Assembly: GCF_010671595.1 (NCBI RefSeq)
Contig: NZ_JAABOP010000005.1
Span: 1-64,000 of the forward strand
Length of the DNA stretch: 64,000 nt
Direction of reading: 5' to 3'
Source: Muriicola jejuensis
Lineage (GTDB): Bacteria; Bacteroidota; Bacteroidia; Flavobacteriales; Flavobacteriaceae
Part shown: positions 38,431 to 47,647 of the stretch, piece by piece
Layout: each line of letters starts with the position of its first letter
Position numbering within the stretch: position 1 is the stretch's first letter
Position numbers and translations under genes: made by a program
The notes under the pieces: model-generated
The model's database searches: none
What the model saw: the letters and a program-made list of their open reading frames with translations, nothing else
Told to the model about the DNA's origin: nothing

Positions 38431-39150
38431 ATGACTATGAACCCCGCGATTAAAAAGGTAGTACTTAAAAACAGGGCCCTAACCGGAATTGCAATATACC
38501 TGCGTAAGCTCTATCTAAAAAAAAAACATGGAGTGCGATTTGGCAGAAACGTTTTCATCGGATATTCCACATATTTTGAAGGATATAATAGTATTGGGAA
38601 TAAGAGTTCTGTGGTATCCTCCCGGATAGGTTATGGTTCTTATATAGCCGAAGGCAGTACCATCTCCAAAACAGAGATTGGTAGGTTTTCGTCGATCGGT
38701 CCCAATGTAAACTGCATCTTCGGAAAACACCCAGCTGAAACTTTCGTTTCCACCCACCCTGCGTTTTTCTCCACGAGAAAGGAGATTGCCCTTTCCCTTG
38801 TGGTTGAACAGCGTTTTAAAGAATTTGCCGACCCAAGGGATAAAGAAGGGAAATACTCCATCATTATTGGTAATGATGTCTGGATAGGTGCTAATGTCTC
38901 CCTTATGGAAGGGATTGTGATTGGCGATGGTTCTATCATCGCGGCAAACGCGATTGTTACTAAGGATGTAGCACCGTATTCCATCATGGGCGGAGTACCT
39001 GCTAAACTCATTAAGAAACGTTTCAAAGAGGAAGAGGAGGCCTTCCTTCTGCAATTGCAATGGTGGGACAAGCCTTTGTCATGGATAAGCGAACACGCGA
39101 TCTTCTTTGATGATGTCAGGAAACTGCAAAAGAATTTAGGCTATGTCTGA
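38431..39150 (+). CDS. Hexapeptide-repeat (LbetaH) O-acetyltransferase
   Basis: A 239-residue left-handed beta-helix acyltransferase. Hexapeptide turns are clear in IGYGSYIAEGSTISKTEIGRF and IIGNDVWIGANVSLMEGIVI, ending in the family closing pattern YSIMGGVPAKLIKKRF. GKHPAETFVSTHPAF supplies the catalytic His region of the xenobiotic/CatB-like acetyltransferase group. It probably acetylates a sugar of the repeat unit using acetyl-CoA. Its last 8 bases overlap the start of the following glycosyltransferase gene, indicating translational coupling. Confidence 0.88.
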   Translation: MTMNPAIKKVVLKNRALTGIAIYLRKLYLKKKHGVRFGRNVFIGYSTYFEGYNSIGNKSSVVSSRIGYGSYIAEGSTISKTEIGRFSSIGPNVNCIFGKHPAETFVSTHPAFFSTRKEIALSLVVEQRFKEFADPRDKEGKYSIIIGNDVWIGANVSLMEGIVIGDGSIIAANAIVTKDVAPYSIMGGVPAKLIKKRFKEEEEAFLLQLQWWDKPLSWISEHAIFFDDVRKLQKNLGYV

Positions 39151-40309
39151 AGCACTTCCTCCTATAGTTGTAGTGGCCTATAACCGTCCCCGTTCCCTTG
39201 ATCGCCTTTTGCGTTCCCTGGGGGCTGCCAGCTATCCTGATCATCCGATTACCCTGATCATCAGCATTGACAAGGGTCCGGACAACCAAAAAGTAGTCGA
39301 TATAGCTCATGATTACGACTGGCAGTATGGAGAGAAGGAGGTGCTCCACCAGGAAAAAAATCTGGGCCTTAAGACCCATATCCTGCAATGCGGGGACCTG
39401 AGCCTCAAGTACGGCAATGTCGTTATCCTGGAAGACGACCTCTTTGTTTCACAGAGCTTCTATTTCTACTCCCTTGAGGCCCTGACATTCACAAAAAATA
39501 AGGAATATGTGGGAGGCATCTCGTTATATAACCATCAATTCAATGTGCATACAGGTGAGTCTTTTAATGCAATAGAAGATGGGTATGACAACTGGTATTT
39601 TCAGTTTGCTTCCTCCTGGGGCCAGGCCTGGAGTAAGGCTCAGTGGGAGGGGTTCAAGAATTGGTATGTCAAACAAATCAGTATCCATGACAACGAGAAC
39701 ATTCCCCAGTACGTCAGAAGCTGGTCAGACAAATCCTGGCTAAAACTTTACATAGCCTATCTCATTGATAAAGAGCGTTATTTCCTTTATCCTATGATTT
39801 CGTATACAACTAATTTCAGTGATGCCGGCACACATGTTTCGGAAGACAGTACACTATTTCAAGTGCCCCTCGTATATGGGGCCAAGACGAAATTCTCTTT
39901 TAGTGAACTAAAGGATTCCATCTCGGTTTATGATGCTTTCTTTGAAAACACCAAGGTTTCGGAAATAATGGGATATTCGCGGGATACTATGTGTCTTGAT
40001 CTCTATGGATACAAACCTAATTTTGGTCAGCGTTTCTGGTTAAGCAGTAAAGTATTGGATTACCAAATATTGCGCACATTTGGGAGGTCTTTAAAACCAT
40101 TGGAGGCCAACATTCTGTGTGGCATAGATGGAACCGACTTCTTTCTATATGACACTTCCATAAAATCCCGGAACAACCATCGTCATCCTTTTGAAAGGAG
40201 GCTTCTTTACAGTATAAAACAAATTGCTTATCGGGACGCCTTAAAGTTGATTCTCAAAATGACACTAGCCAAACGCCATGGCATTATCCGAAGGTTGAAA
40301 AACTTATGA
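39143..40309 (+). CDS. Glycosyltransferase, GT2/GNT-I-like
   Basis: A 388-residue GT-A-fold glycosyltransferase. The N-terminus PIVVVAYNRPRSLDRLLRSL binds nucleotide, and VVILEDDLFVS carries the metal-binding acidic motif (EDD) in the position seen in GNT-I-like (GT13-type) enzymes. SSWGQAWSKAQWEGF is a further conserved part of the related bacterial group. Donor and acceptor cannot be read from the sequence. It overlaps the acyltransferase gene by 8 bases. A strong terminator lies 220 nt downstream. Confidence 0.82.
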   Translation: MSEALPPIVVVAYNRPRSLDRLLRSLGAASYPDHPITLIISIDKGPDNQKVVDIAHDYDWQYGEKEVLHQEKNLGLKTHILQCGDLSLKYGNVVILEDDLFVSQSFYFYSLEALTFTKNKEYVGGISLYNHQFNVHTGESFNAIEDGYDNWYFQFASSWGQAWSKAQWEGFKNWYVKQISIHDNENIPQYVRSWSDKSWLKLYIAYLIDKERYFLYPMISYTTNFSDAGTHVSEDSTLFQVPLVYGAKTKFSFSELKDSISVYDAFFENTKVSEIMGYSRDTMCLDLYGYKPNFGQRFWLSSKVLDYQILRTFGRSLKPLEANILCGIDGTDFFLYDTSIKSRNNHRHPFERRLLYSIKQIAYRDALKLILKMTLAKRHGIIRRLKNL

Positions 40310-40643
40310 CAACGGCCTTAATTCCAATCACAGAATTCTGGCGAGTATCCAGTCAATGTTTTGAGCCAATTTATTTAAATTAAAAAAACACATTCCTTTT
40401 CAATTATTTTCATTTTATAGGTTCTTAAGCCATAGATTATCATTATGTCAAGGAATACAATCCAAAGACATTTCGTTTGCATTTGAAGGAATCGTAGACA
40501 TCGTTTTTCATATTATCAATAAAAGGGTAATCCTTAACGGAAATATTATCTGTTCCGCATCTTAAGGATTATTTTTACAATCTCAATAGAGGATCAACTA
40601 ATTAACGTAACATCTAACTTTTCTAAGATCTAAAGATTAATTC
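40310..40643. other. Intergenic region with a terminator
   Basis: About 330 AT-rich bases with no gene. It contains the long terminator at 40528-40576, which ends the transcript carrying the acyltransferase and glycosyltransferase genes. The remaining 65 nt must hold the promoter of the next glycosyltransferase; no exact -7 box seen. Confidence 0.5.
40528..40576 (+). terminator. Strong intrinsic terminator
   Basis: TAATCCTTAA pairs perfectly with TTAAGGATTA, and inside it CGGAA with TTCCG, separated by a small bulge on the right arm. TTTTT follows directly. It divides the glycosyltransferase run into two transcripts. Confidence 0.8.
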
Positions 40644-41525
40644 ATGCGAGTTGCTGCCCTCTATACTTGCTTTAACAGAAGAGAAAAGACCATTCGTTCT
40701 CTTACTCGCTTATACGCAGCGCTTGATAAAACGAAGGAAGATATCAAGCTTTCAGTATTTCTTACAGATGACGATTCTTCAGATGGCACATCCAGAGCGG
40801 TTTCGGAGAAATTTCCGATGGTCCATCTTTTGAAAGGGAATGGCTCCTTGTACTGGGCTGGTGGAATGCGAAATTCATGGAATGAAGCCCGAAAGGGGGA
40901 TTTTGACGCTTATTTATTACTCAATGACGATACCGATGTATACGAACACCTCTTTGATTCAATAGCCGAAACAAATACGTTCTGCATAGCAAATTATGGC
41001 ACGAATGGTATTTATGTTGGGACTACCCTTGATACAGCCTCTAATGAAATATCCTATGGAGGATCCGTTTTTGTCAATAGGTTTCTGGCAACAATGAAAA
41101 GAGTGCCGTTTGATGTAAAGACTCCACAAAAATGCGAGCTGGGAAATGCTAACATTATGTGGGTTCCCAAAGAGGTGGTTGCGAAAATTGGCATACTCTC
41201 CGAAGGATATATTCATGGAATGGCAGACTATGATTATACCCTAAAAGCATTAAACAATAATATACCCATATTGGTCATTCCGGGTATTCAGGGTGAGTGC
41301 GTGAATGATCACAGTAATCCTTATGCTAGTTTTATTCATTTAAATTTCAGAGAACGAGTAAGAATGCTTTATAATCCCGTGGGATTGGACTTCAGATCCC
41401 AGGTTCACCATATGAAAAAACATTTTCCCATTAGGTTGCCCATTTTTTATCTCATGGGTTGGTTTAAAGTATTCTTTCCTAGATACTATTACAGAAAGTT
41501 TCAAAAATTACGTGAAAGAAATTAA
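40644..41525 (+). CDS. Family 2-like glycosyltransferase
   Basis: A 293-residue GT-A glycosyltransferase. VAALYTCFNRREKTIRSL is the N-terminal nucleotide-binding strand-helix, FLTDDDSSDGTS the first acidic motif, and LLLNDDTDVYE the DxD-like metal site. GNGSLYWAGGMRNSWNEA is typical of the rhamnosyltransferase-like GT2 subgroup. A C-terminal basic region (LMGWFKVFFPRYYYRKF) may touch the membrane. The sugar is not predictable. Confidence 0.87.
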   Translation: MRVAALYTCFNRREKTIRSLTRLYAALDKTKEDIKLSVFLTDDDSSDGTSRAVSEKFPMVHLLKGNGSLYWAGGMRNSWNEARKGDFDAYLLLNDDTDVYEHLFDSIAETNTFCIANYGTNGIYVGTTLDTASNEISYGGSVFVNRFLATMKRVPFDVKTPQKCELGNANIMWVPKEVVAKIGILSEGYIHGMADYDYTLKALNNNIPILVIPGIQGECVNDHSNPYASFIHLNFRERVRMLYNPVGLDFRSQVHHMKKHFPIRLPIFYLMGWFKVFFPRYYYRKFQKLRERN

Positions 41526-41559
41526 AAATTAAGGAATACATATCTTACTCCCCAAGTTG

Positions 41560-41567
41560 TAAATTTG
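41560..41567 (+). promoter_or_regulatory. Candidate -7 box upstream of the glycosyltransferase at 41593
   Basis: TAAATTTG matches TAnnTTTG exactly, 25 nt before the ATG. No TTG at the usual distance, so support is partial. Confidence 0.3.
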
Positions 41568-41592
41568 AAACTTCTTACATCAATAGACGCTA

Positions 41593-42660
41593 ATGACCAA
41601 TAAAAAAGAACATTTGATTTTTTTAGTACAATCCTTCGAACAACCAAGGATCATTAAAAAAATTATTGAAGCGAGTTCGGAATATTCCCGGGTTTCTGCG
41701 TACGGCTACATGAGAAAAATCCATGCAGTTAACAATTATTCAGTACTTGATAACTACGAAAATATAGATTATAGAATAGTTGATACGCTTTCAGATGGAC
41801 AATATTTCAAAAGGATTTTCTCGTACCTAAAGTTATTGTTATTGCTCTACAGAAACTACGGATTTAGCAGAAAAAATCTTTATGTAGTAGGTATCGATCT
41901 GAGGTTTCTCAGCATGTTGGTCTTCAATGCAAAAATCGACTATGTGATAAGTGATATCGTCTGGCTGTATTACTCCAATCCACAGAAGTGGTTTTTTAAA
42001 CATTTGGATTTATATATGGCCAAAAGATCGCGAAAAGTATATTTTACTTCCAGGGGATTTTATGACTCATATTATAAAGATCACGTTTCAAAGAGACAGC
42101 TGGTAATCACTGAAAATAAACTTGCTACATACGGTAAAGTTTCTTCTTTGGGAGAAATAAAGACAGATTCTATTAGAATTGCTTATATCGGGGCATTCAG
42201 ATATGAGAATATAATTAATAATTTATTAGAATCAGTTCGAAAAAATCCAAATATTAAGTTGAATTTTTATGGTGATGGGGGTTCTTCCATAGTAGATACT
42301 ATGAAGCGGCATGCCAAGGAATACAGCAATATATCATTTAATGGAGCATTTAAAAATCCGGATGATCTTGAGCGAATCTATTCAGAAAACAATGTCAATT
42401 TTGTTGTGTACGACAACACTAAAGAGAATGAAAGAGTTGCTATGCCCAATAAGTTTTATGAATCTGGATTTTTTAATGTGCCTATTGTTTGTGCAACTAA
42501 TACTTATGTCGGTAAACGTGCTTTGGAGGTTGGTATGGGATGGATTTGTGATATTGACCAGGAATCAATTAATTCATTTTTGAACACTTTGAAAATGAAA
42601 GATATATTAGACTGTCATGAAAGAATTAAACGACTAGATAAAAACCAATTTATCTGTTGA
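41593..42660 (+). CDS. GT4-like (GT-B fold) glycosyltransferase, tentative
   Basis: A 355-residue protein with the two-domain pattern of GT-B transferases. The C-terminal half has IAYIGAFRYENIINNLLESV, LNFYGDGGS and a late acidic/basic region VAMPNKFYESGFFNVPIVC, matching the donor-binding domain of GT4-like enzymes (the E-x7-E region is degenerate). The N-terminal half has no recognisable family motif. AT-rich. Likely adds one sugar of the repeat unit. Confidence 0.72.
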   Translation: MTNKKEHLIFLVQSFEQPRIIKKIIEASSEYSRVSAYGYMRKIHAVNNYSVLDNYENIDYRIVDTLSDGQYFKRIFSYLKLLLLLYRNYGFSRKNLYVVGIDLRFLSMLVFNAKIDYVISDIVWLYYSNPQKWFFKHLDLYMAKRSRKVYFTSRGFYDSYYKDHVSKRQLVITENKLATYGKVSSLGEIKTDSIRIAYIGAFRYENIINNLLESVRKNPNIKLNFYGDGGSSIVDTMKRHAKEYSNISFNGAFKNPDDLERIYSENNVNFVVYDNTKENERVAMPNKFYESGFFNVPIVCATNTYVGKRALEVGMGWICDIDQESINSFLNTLKMKDILDCHERIKRLDKNQFIC

Positions 42661-42729
42661 ACTTATTGTAGGTCTGTTTTGTACTACTATTGGATTTAAC
42701 ACAAAAAAATAATTGATAATATAAAGGAA

Positions 42730-43854
42730 TTGAAAAAAAGAAATCTCATCATTTTTGGAACTAGGCCAGAGGCAATTAAAATGGCTCCACTGGTTAAGGA
42801 ATTCAAGAAGTCTGATATGTTTGAGACCAAAGTATGCGTTACAGCCCAGCACCGGGAAATGTTGGATCAGGTACTCGAATTCTTCCAGATAGAACCGGAT
42901 TTTGATCTGAATTTGATGAAACCTGGTCAGAATCTCTACGGTCTGACAGCGGACATTATAACCGGTCTTCAAAAAGTACTCGAAACGTATAAGCCAGACT
43001 ATGTATACGTCCACGGAGATACCACTACTACGATGGGTGCCAGCATTGCCGCTTTTTATTCGGGAGCGAAGGTGTGTCATGTTGAAGCAGGTCTAAGAAC
43101 CTTTAACAAATACGCCCCCTTCCCCGAGGAGATCAACAGAACGGTAACCGGTCATATCGCAGACTATCATTTTGCACCCACGCAAACCTCATATGAGAAC
43201 CTATTGCGAGAAGGTATCCGTAAAAGTTCTATTACGGTTACTGGTAATACAGTGATTGATGCTCTCTTGGAGAGCGTTGCCAAGGTAGAAAAAATGAATA
43301 ATAGGGCATTGGATCAATTGAAAGATAAGATTGATCCTAATAAAAAGATCATTTTGGTCACGGGACATAGGAGGGAAAATCACGGACAGGGCTTTATCAA
43401 TATTTGTCAAGCGCTTAAACAAATTGCTGAGACTTTCGATTCCGTTGAAATAATCTATCCAGTCCATTTAAACCCCAAGGTCCAAAAACCGGTCTACGAA
43501 TTACTCGGAAATGTTCCCAATATCAAACTAATTGAACCCCTGGCTTACCCGGAATTTGTATGGTTGATGAATCGGAGTCATCTGGTGATTACGGATAGCG
43601 GTGGCGTACAAGAAGAAGCACCCAGTTTGGGGAAACCCGTTCTGGTGATGCGGGAGACCACGGAACGCCCTGAGGCAGTAGAGGCGGGAACCGTAATTTT
43701 GGTAGGGACTGATGTGGAAAAGATCTTTAACGAAACCTCTTCACTGTTAACGGATGATAACAAATATAACAGCATGAGCAGGCTACACAATCCCTACGGA
43801 GATGGAAAGGCTTGTCATCGTATTGTTAAGTATATTGAAAATCTCCAGGACTAA
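42730..43854 (+). CDS. wecB: UDP-N-acetylglucosamine 2-epimerase (non-hydrolysing)
   Basis: A 374-residue enzyme interconverting UDP-GlcNAc and UDP-ManNAc. [53 protein letters not shown] and [11 protein letters not shown] are all diagnostic. The start is TTG 42730, with AAGGA just upstream; no ATG is available that keeps the conserved N-terminus. It leads a tight gene run to 49592. UDP-ManNAc could be used directly or oxidised by a UDP-sugar dehydrogenase such as that at 25053. Confidence 0.94.
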   Translation: MKKRNLIIFGTRPEAIKMAPLVKEFKKSDMFETKVCVTAQHREMLDQVLEFFQIEPDFDLNLMKPGQNLYGLTADIITGLQKVLETYKPDYVYVHGDTTTTMGASIAAFYSGAKVCHVEAGLRTFNKYAPFPEEINRTVTGHIADYHFAPTQTSYENLLREGIRKSSITVTGNTVIDALLESVAKVEKMNNRALDQLKDKIDPNKKIILVTGHRRENHGQGFINICQALKQIAETFDSVEIIYPVHLNPKVQKPVYELLGNVPNIKLIEPLAYPEFVWLMNRSHLVITDSGGVQEEAPSLGKPVLVMRETTERPEAVEAGTVILVGTDVEKIFNETSSLLTDDNKYNSMSRLHNPYGDGKACHRIVKYIENLQD

Positions 43855-43878
43855 TCTGATTATTTAAAACATATAAAA

Positions 43879-44892
43879 ATGTTCAAGAATAAAAAGCTAC
43901 TTATCACGGGTGGAACAGGCTCCTTTGGAAATGCTGTTTTGAATCGCTTCCTCGAAACGGATATCGGAGAAATTCGCATTTTCAGTAGGGATGAGAAAAA
44001 ACAGGACGATATGCGGAATAGCCTGAAAAATAATAAGGTGAAGTTCTACATTGGAGACGTGAGGGATTATAACAGTATTGAGAAGGCCATGAGGGGTGTA
44101 GATTATGTCTTCCATGCTGCTGCCCTGAAACAAGTACCTTCGTGTGAATTTTTCCCTCTCGAAGCAGCCAAAACCAACGTCTTTGGCACACAAAACACCA
44201 TAGATGCTGCGGTCGCCAATAGGGTAAAGCGCATTATCTGTCTGAGTACGGACAAGGCCGCTTACCCGATCAATGCCATGGGGATCAGCAAGGCACTGAT
44301 GGAAAAGGTTGCTGTGGCTGCTTCCAGAAACATTGAAGACGATGCCACTACGGTATGCCTGACGCGATATGGCAATGTGATGGCGTCACGGGGATCAGTT
44401 ATACCCCTTTTTGTGGACCAGATCAAAAACGGCCTTCCCCTGACAGTCACGGATCCGAATATGACCCGCTTCCTGATGTCCCTGGAAGATGCTGTAGACC
44501 TGGTCCTTTTCGCCTTTGAACACGGGCAGCAGGGCGATCTGTTTGTCAACAAGGCGCCCGCCAGTACCATAGGTGACTTGGCTGAGGCCGTTCGAAATAT
44601 CTTTAAAGCGGAAAATGAGATCAAGGTCATAGGCACACGTCATGGGGAAAAACTCTATGAAACCCTGTGCACTCGGGAAGAGATGCTGAAAGCCATCGAT
44701 ATGGGCGATTTTTATCGCATCCCGGCAGACAACAGAGACCTGAACTATAGTCGGTATTTTTCAGAAGGGACTCCTGATATCAGTCAGATCGAGGACTACC
44801 ACTCCCACAATACACAGCAACTCAGCGCAGATGCATTACGACAAACCCTCTTGAATCTGGAGTACATAAAAGACGAATTGCAACATGCCTGA
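43879..44892 (+). CDS. capE: UDP-GlcNAc 4,6-dehydratase/5-epimerase CapE/FnlA-like
   Basis: A 337-residue soluble SDR of the CapE/FnlA group, the first enzyme of UDP-N-acetyl-L-fucosamine synthesis. ITGGTGSFGNAVLNRFL binds NADP, IFSRDEKKQDDMR is a group signature, and CLSTDKAAYPINAMGISKALMEK carries the Met/Lys pair that replaces Tyr/Lys. HGEKLYETLCTREE is typical at the C-terminal side. It overlaps the next gene by 8 bases. The capF and capG partners follow, so the pathway is complete. Confidence 0.93.
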   Translation: MFKNKKLLITGGTGSFGNAVLNRFLETDIGEIRIFSRDEKKQDDMRNSLKNNKVKFYIGDVRDYNSIEKAMRGVDYVFHAAALKQVPSCEFFPLEAAKTNVFGTQNTIDAAVANRVKRIICLSTDKAAYPINAMGISKALMEKVAVAASRNIEDDATTVCLTRYGNVMASRGSVIPLFVDQIKNGLPLTVTDPNMTRFLMSLEDAVDLVLFAFEHGQQGDLFVNKAPASTIGDLAEAVRNIFKAENEIKVIGTRHGEKLYETLCTREEMLKAIDMGDFYRIPADNRDLNYSRYFSEGTPDISQIEDYHSHNTQQLSADALRQTLLNLEYIKDELQHA

Positions 44893-45313
44893 AGCCAGGT
44901 TATACACCGGGGAAGATTTCGGGGATGACAGGGGTATCCTGCGATTTTTCAATACCTTTGATCTGTCCTCGATAAGACGGATGTATGAAATACGCCCATC
45001 GAATACTTCTTATTTCAGGGGGTGGCAGGGGCATAAAATAGAAAGTAAATGGTTCTACTGCCTCAGCGGCTCACTTAATATTTGGCTGGTGAAAGTGGAT
45101 AACTTTGAATCCCCTTCTCCTGAACTTAATCCCAAGGCGTTTGAGCTAAAGGTAGAGGAACCCTCGATACTAGAAGTCCCTGGTGGATATGCCACCGGTA
45201 TTCAGGCTTTAAGAGCAAATAGCGGTCTTATGGTATTCTCTGATTACTCCCTTAGAGAATCGAAGGCAGATGACTACCGGTATCCTAAGGATCTGTGGGT
45301 AATAAATGGTTAA
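44885..45313 (+). CDS. Cupin-type sugar epimerase-like protein inserted in the L-FucNAc operon
   Basis: A 142-residue single-domain cupin. DDRGILRFFNTFDLSSIRRMY and FRGWQGHKIESKWFYCLSGSLNIWLVKVD resemble RmlC/WxcM-like sugar 3,5-epimerases or ketoisomerases. The active-site His of true RmlC epimerases is not clearly assignable, apart from the HKIESKWF segment. It is coupled to capE by an 8-base overlap and lies before capF, so it should act on the same UDP-keto-sugar intermediates. It may be an auxiliary epimerase or a binding protein. Confidence 0.72.
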   Translation: MPEARLYTGEDFGDDRGILRFFNTFDLSSIRRMYEIRPSNTSYFRGWQGHKIESKWFYCLSGSLNIWLVKVDNFESPSPELNPKAFELKVEEPSILEVPGGYATGIQALRANSGLMVFSDYSLRESKADDYRYPKDLWVING

Positions 45314-45350
45314 ACCATGGGAATGTCACAATAGAAGCAATATAGAAATT

Positions 45351-46481
45351 ATGAGAATAGGAATAACAGGGCAAGATGGATTTGTAGGGTACCATTTGTA
45401 CCACACCCTCTTCCTGGATGAATCAGTAACACTAATTCCTTTCGAACGATCTTTTTTTGAGGACATGCCGAGGTTGGAATCCTTTGTGTCACAGTGTGAC
45501 ACCATAGTGCACCTGGCAGCCATGAACCGGCATGAGAACCCTGAGGTCATTTACGAAACCAATGTGAACCTGGTAGATTCGTTGATCGCCGCCTGCGAAG
45601 CTCAGGATGCCAAGCCCCATATCCTCTTCTCCTCCTCGTCTCAGGAGGAAAAGGAAAATCATTATGGCAAGTCTAAACTGGAGGGTAAGAAACGATTTAT
45701 GGAGTGGGCCGAGCACTCAGGTGGCAGGTTCACTTCCCTGACCATACCTAACGTATTCGGGCCTTTTGGCAAACCGGATTACAATTCGTTTGTAGCAACT
45801 TTTTGTCACAAAGTAGCCAATGGTGAAGTACCAAACATTATCAACGATAATGAAGTAGGTCTCATTTATGTGAATGAATTGGTACAGGTAATCATTAATA
45901 CTATAAAGGGAACCGATGGCGGAAGGAAAATAGGCGATAACAGTTTTGAAAGAAAGATAGCCCCGACGTATTATAAAAAGGTGTCTGAGATCTTGGACCT
46001 TCTAAACCGCTACCGCGAGGACTATATGGGACGGGGTATTTTTCCTGGATTAGAGGATCCCTTTGAAAAGGCTCTGTTCAATACCTTTCGTTGTTACGTG
46101 CCTGAAGACTACTACCCGGTGAAATATACAAAACATACTGACCCTAGGGGTAGTTTTGTGGAGATCGCACGTACGCAGACTTCTGGACAATTCTCATTTT
46201 CCGCCACAGTACCTGGAATCACCCGGGGTAATCATTTCCATACGCGGAAGGCTGAGCGCTTTGCCGTGATTCAGGGAAAAGCTTTGATTCAATTGAGAAA
46301 AATTGGGACAGACCAGGTTATCAACTACGAATTGGACGGGGAAAATCCGGCCTATGTGGATATGCCAATCTGGTATACCCATAACATCAAAAATACTGGC
46401 CAGGATACCTTGATCACCTTGTTTTGGATCAATGAACCATTTGACCAACAGGATCCTGACACATATTTTGAAGAGGTATAA
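45351..46481 (+). CDS. capF: CapF/FnlB-like UDP-2-acetamido-2,6-dideoxy-talose reductase with cupin domain
   Basis: A 376-residue bifunctional enzyme. The N-terminal SDR reductase starts MRIGITGQDGFVGYHL. The C-terminal cupin has GNHFHTRKAERFAVIQGKA and MPIWYTHNIKNTG, providing the metal-binding His residues known from CapF. It catalyses the epimerisation/reduction that follows CapE. The frame begins at 45306, overlapping the previous gene, but ATG 45351 gives the family N-terminus and length. Within the capE-cupin-capF-capG block. Confidence 0.92.
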   Translation: MRIGITGQDGFVGYHLYHTLFLDESVTLIPFERSFFEDMPRLESFVSQCDTIVHLAAMNRHENPEVIYETNVNLVDSLIAACEAQDAKPHILFSSSSQEEKENHYGKSKLEGKKRFMEWAEHSGGRFTSLTIPNVFGPFGKPDYNSFVATFCHKVANGEVPNIINDNEVGLIYVNELVQVIINTIKGTDGGRKIGDNSFERKIAPTYYKKVSEILDLLNRYREDYMGRGIFPGLEDPFEKALFNTFRCYVPEDYYPVKYTKHTDPRGSFVEIARTQTSGQFSFSATVPGITRGNHFHTRKAERFAVIQGKALIQLRKIGTDQVINYELDGENPAYVDMPIWYTHNIKNTGQDTLITLFWINEPFDQQDPDTYFEEV

Positions 46482-46505
46482 TATCACAAATAAAATTCAT
46501 CAGAT

Positions 46506-47639
46506 TTGAAAAAATTAAAGGTAGTCACGGTAGTAGGAACAAGACCTGAGATCATTAGGCTTTCCTGTGTTCTCCAGGCTTTGGATGCTCATGAGGCAAT
46601 AGACCATACTTTGGTACATACAGGCCAGAACTACGATTACGAACTCAATGAGATCTTTTTTGAGGACCTTGGTATCAATAAACCGGATCACTTTCTGAAT
46701 GCAGCTGGTAAAAATGCCGCGGAAACAGTAGGGCGTATTCTGATCGCTATTGACCCCATTCTGGAGCAACTCAACCCTGATGCCTTTTTGGTACTTGGAG
46801 ACACTAATAGTTGTCTCTGTGCGATACCGGCTAAGAAAAGGAAGATCCCTATCTTCCACATGGAGGCCGGAAACCGTTGTTTTGACCAACGGGTTCCTGA
46901 GGAGACGAACCGCAAGATCGTTGACCATATAGCGGATATAAACCTGACTTACAGTGATATCGCTCGGGAATATCTATTAAGGGAAGGGTTACCCGCAGAC
47001 AGGGTGATCAAAACGGGGAGTCCGATGTATGAGGTACTGAATAAATTTCGGCCCAAGATCGAAACCTCTGCTATTCTTAAGGATCTGAATCTCCAAAAGC
47101 ATGCCTATTTTGTGGTATCGGCACATAGAGAAGAGAATATAAATAACCCAAAAAATTTCGATGGTCTTATCGAGACCTTAAATGTTCTCGCAGATCACTA
47201 CAAGTATCCGATCATTGTGTCTACGCATCCCAGGACAAGAAATATGCTCGAGGAAAAAAAGGTAAAGACCCATTCCCTTGTCCGATTTTTAAAACCTTTG
47301 GGGTTCTCGGACTACAATGCACTTCAATACCATGCATTCGGGGTCTTGTCAGACAGTGGAACCATTTCAGAAGAGTCCTCTATTCTCAATTTCAGAGCGT
47401 TGAATATTCGGGAAGCCCACGAACGACCTGAAGCCATGGAAGAAGCTTCAGTTATGCTGACCGGGCTACGACCCGATCGTATATTGCAGGCATTATCCAT
47501 ACTGGAGGCCCAAAAAAGAAATCCCGAAAGGAATTTCAGGGAAGTATCGGACTATACAATGCCCAATGTGAGTGAAAAAGTAGTACGGATAATCTTGTCT
47601 TACACAGATTACATTAACAGAGTAGTCTGGTCCAAATAA
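46506..47639 (+). CDS. capG: CapG/FnlC-like UDP-sugar 2-epimerase
   Basis: A 377-residue WecB-superfamily epimerase of the CapG/FnlC subgroup, the last step to UDP-N-acetyl-L-fucosamine. VVGTRPEIIRLSCVLQ, HTGQNYDYELNEIFFEDL, HMEAGNRCFDQRVPEETNRKI and LSDSGTISEESSILN match this subgroup, not WecB. It starts at TTG 46506, like the wecB gene. It is 24 nt after capF and 8 nt before the glycosyltransferase at 47648. Confidence 0.93.
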   Translation: MKKLKVVTVVGTRPEIIRLSCVLQALDAHEAIDHTLVHTGQNYDYELNEIFFEDLGINKPDHFLNAAGKNAAETVGRILIAIDPILEQLNPDAFLVLGDTNSCLCAIPAKKRKIPIFHMEAGNRCFDQRVPEETNRKIVDHIADINLTYSDIAREYLLREGLPADRVIKTGSPMYEVLNKFRPKIETSAILKDLNLQKHAYFVVSAHREENINNPKNFDGLIETLNVLADHYKYPIIVSTHPRTRNMLEEKKVKTHSLVRFLKPLGFSDYNALQYHAFGVLSDSGTISEESSILNFRALNIREAHERPEAMEEASVMLTGLRPDRILQALSILEAQKRNPERNFREVSDYTMPNVSEKVVRIILSYTDYINRVVWSK

Positions 47640-47647
47640 AAAAAGTA

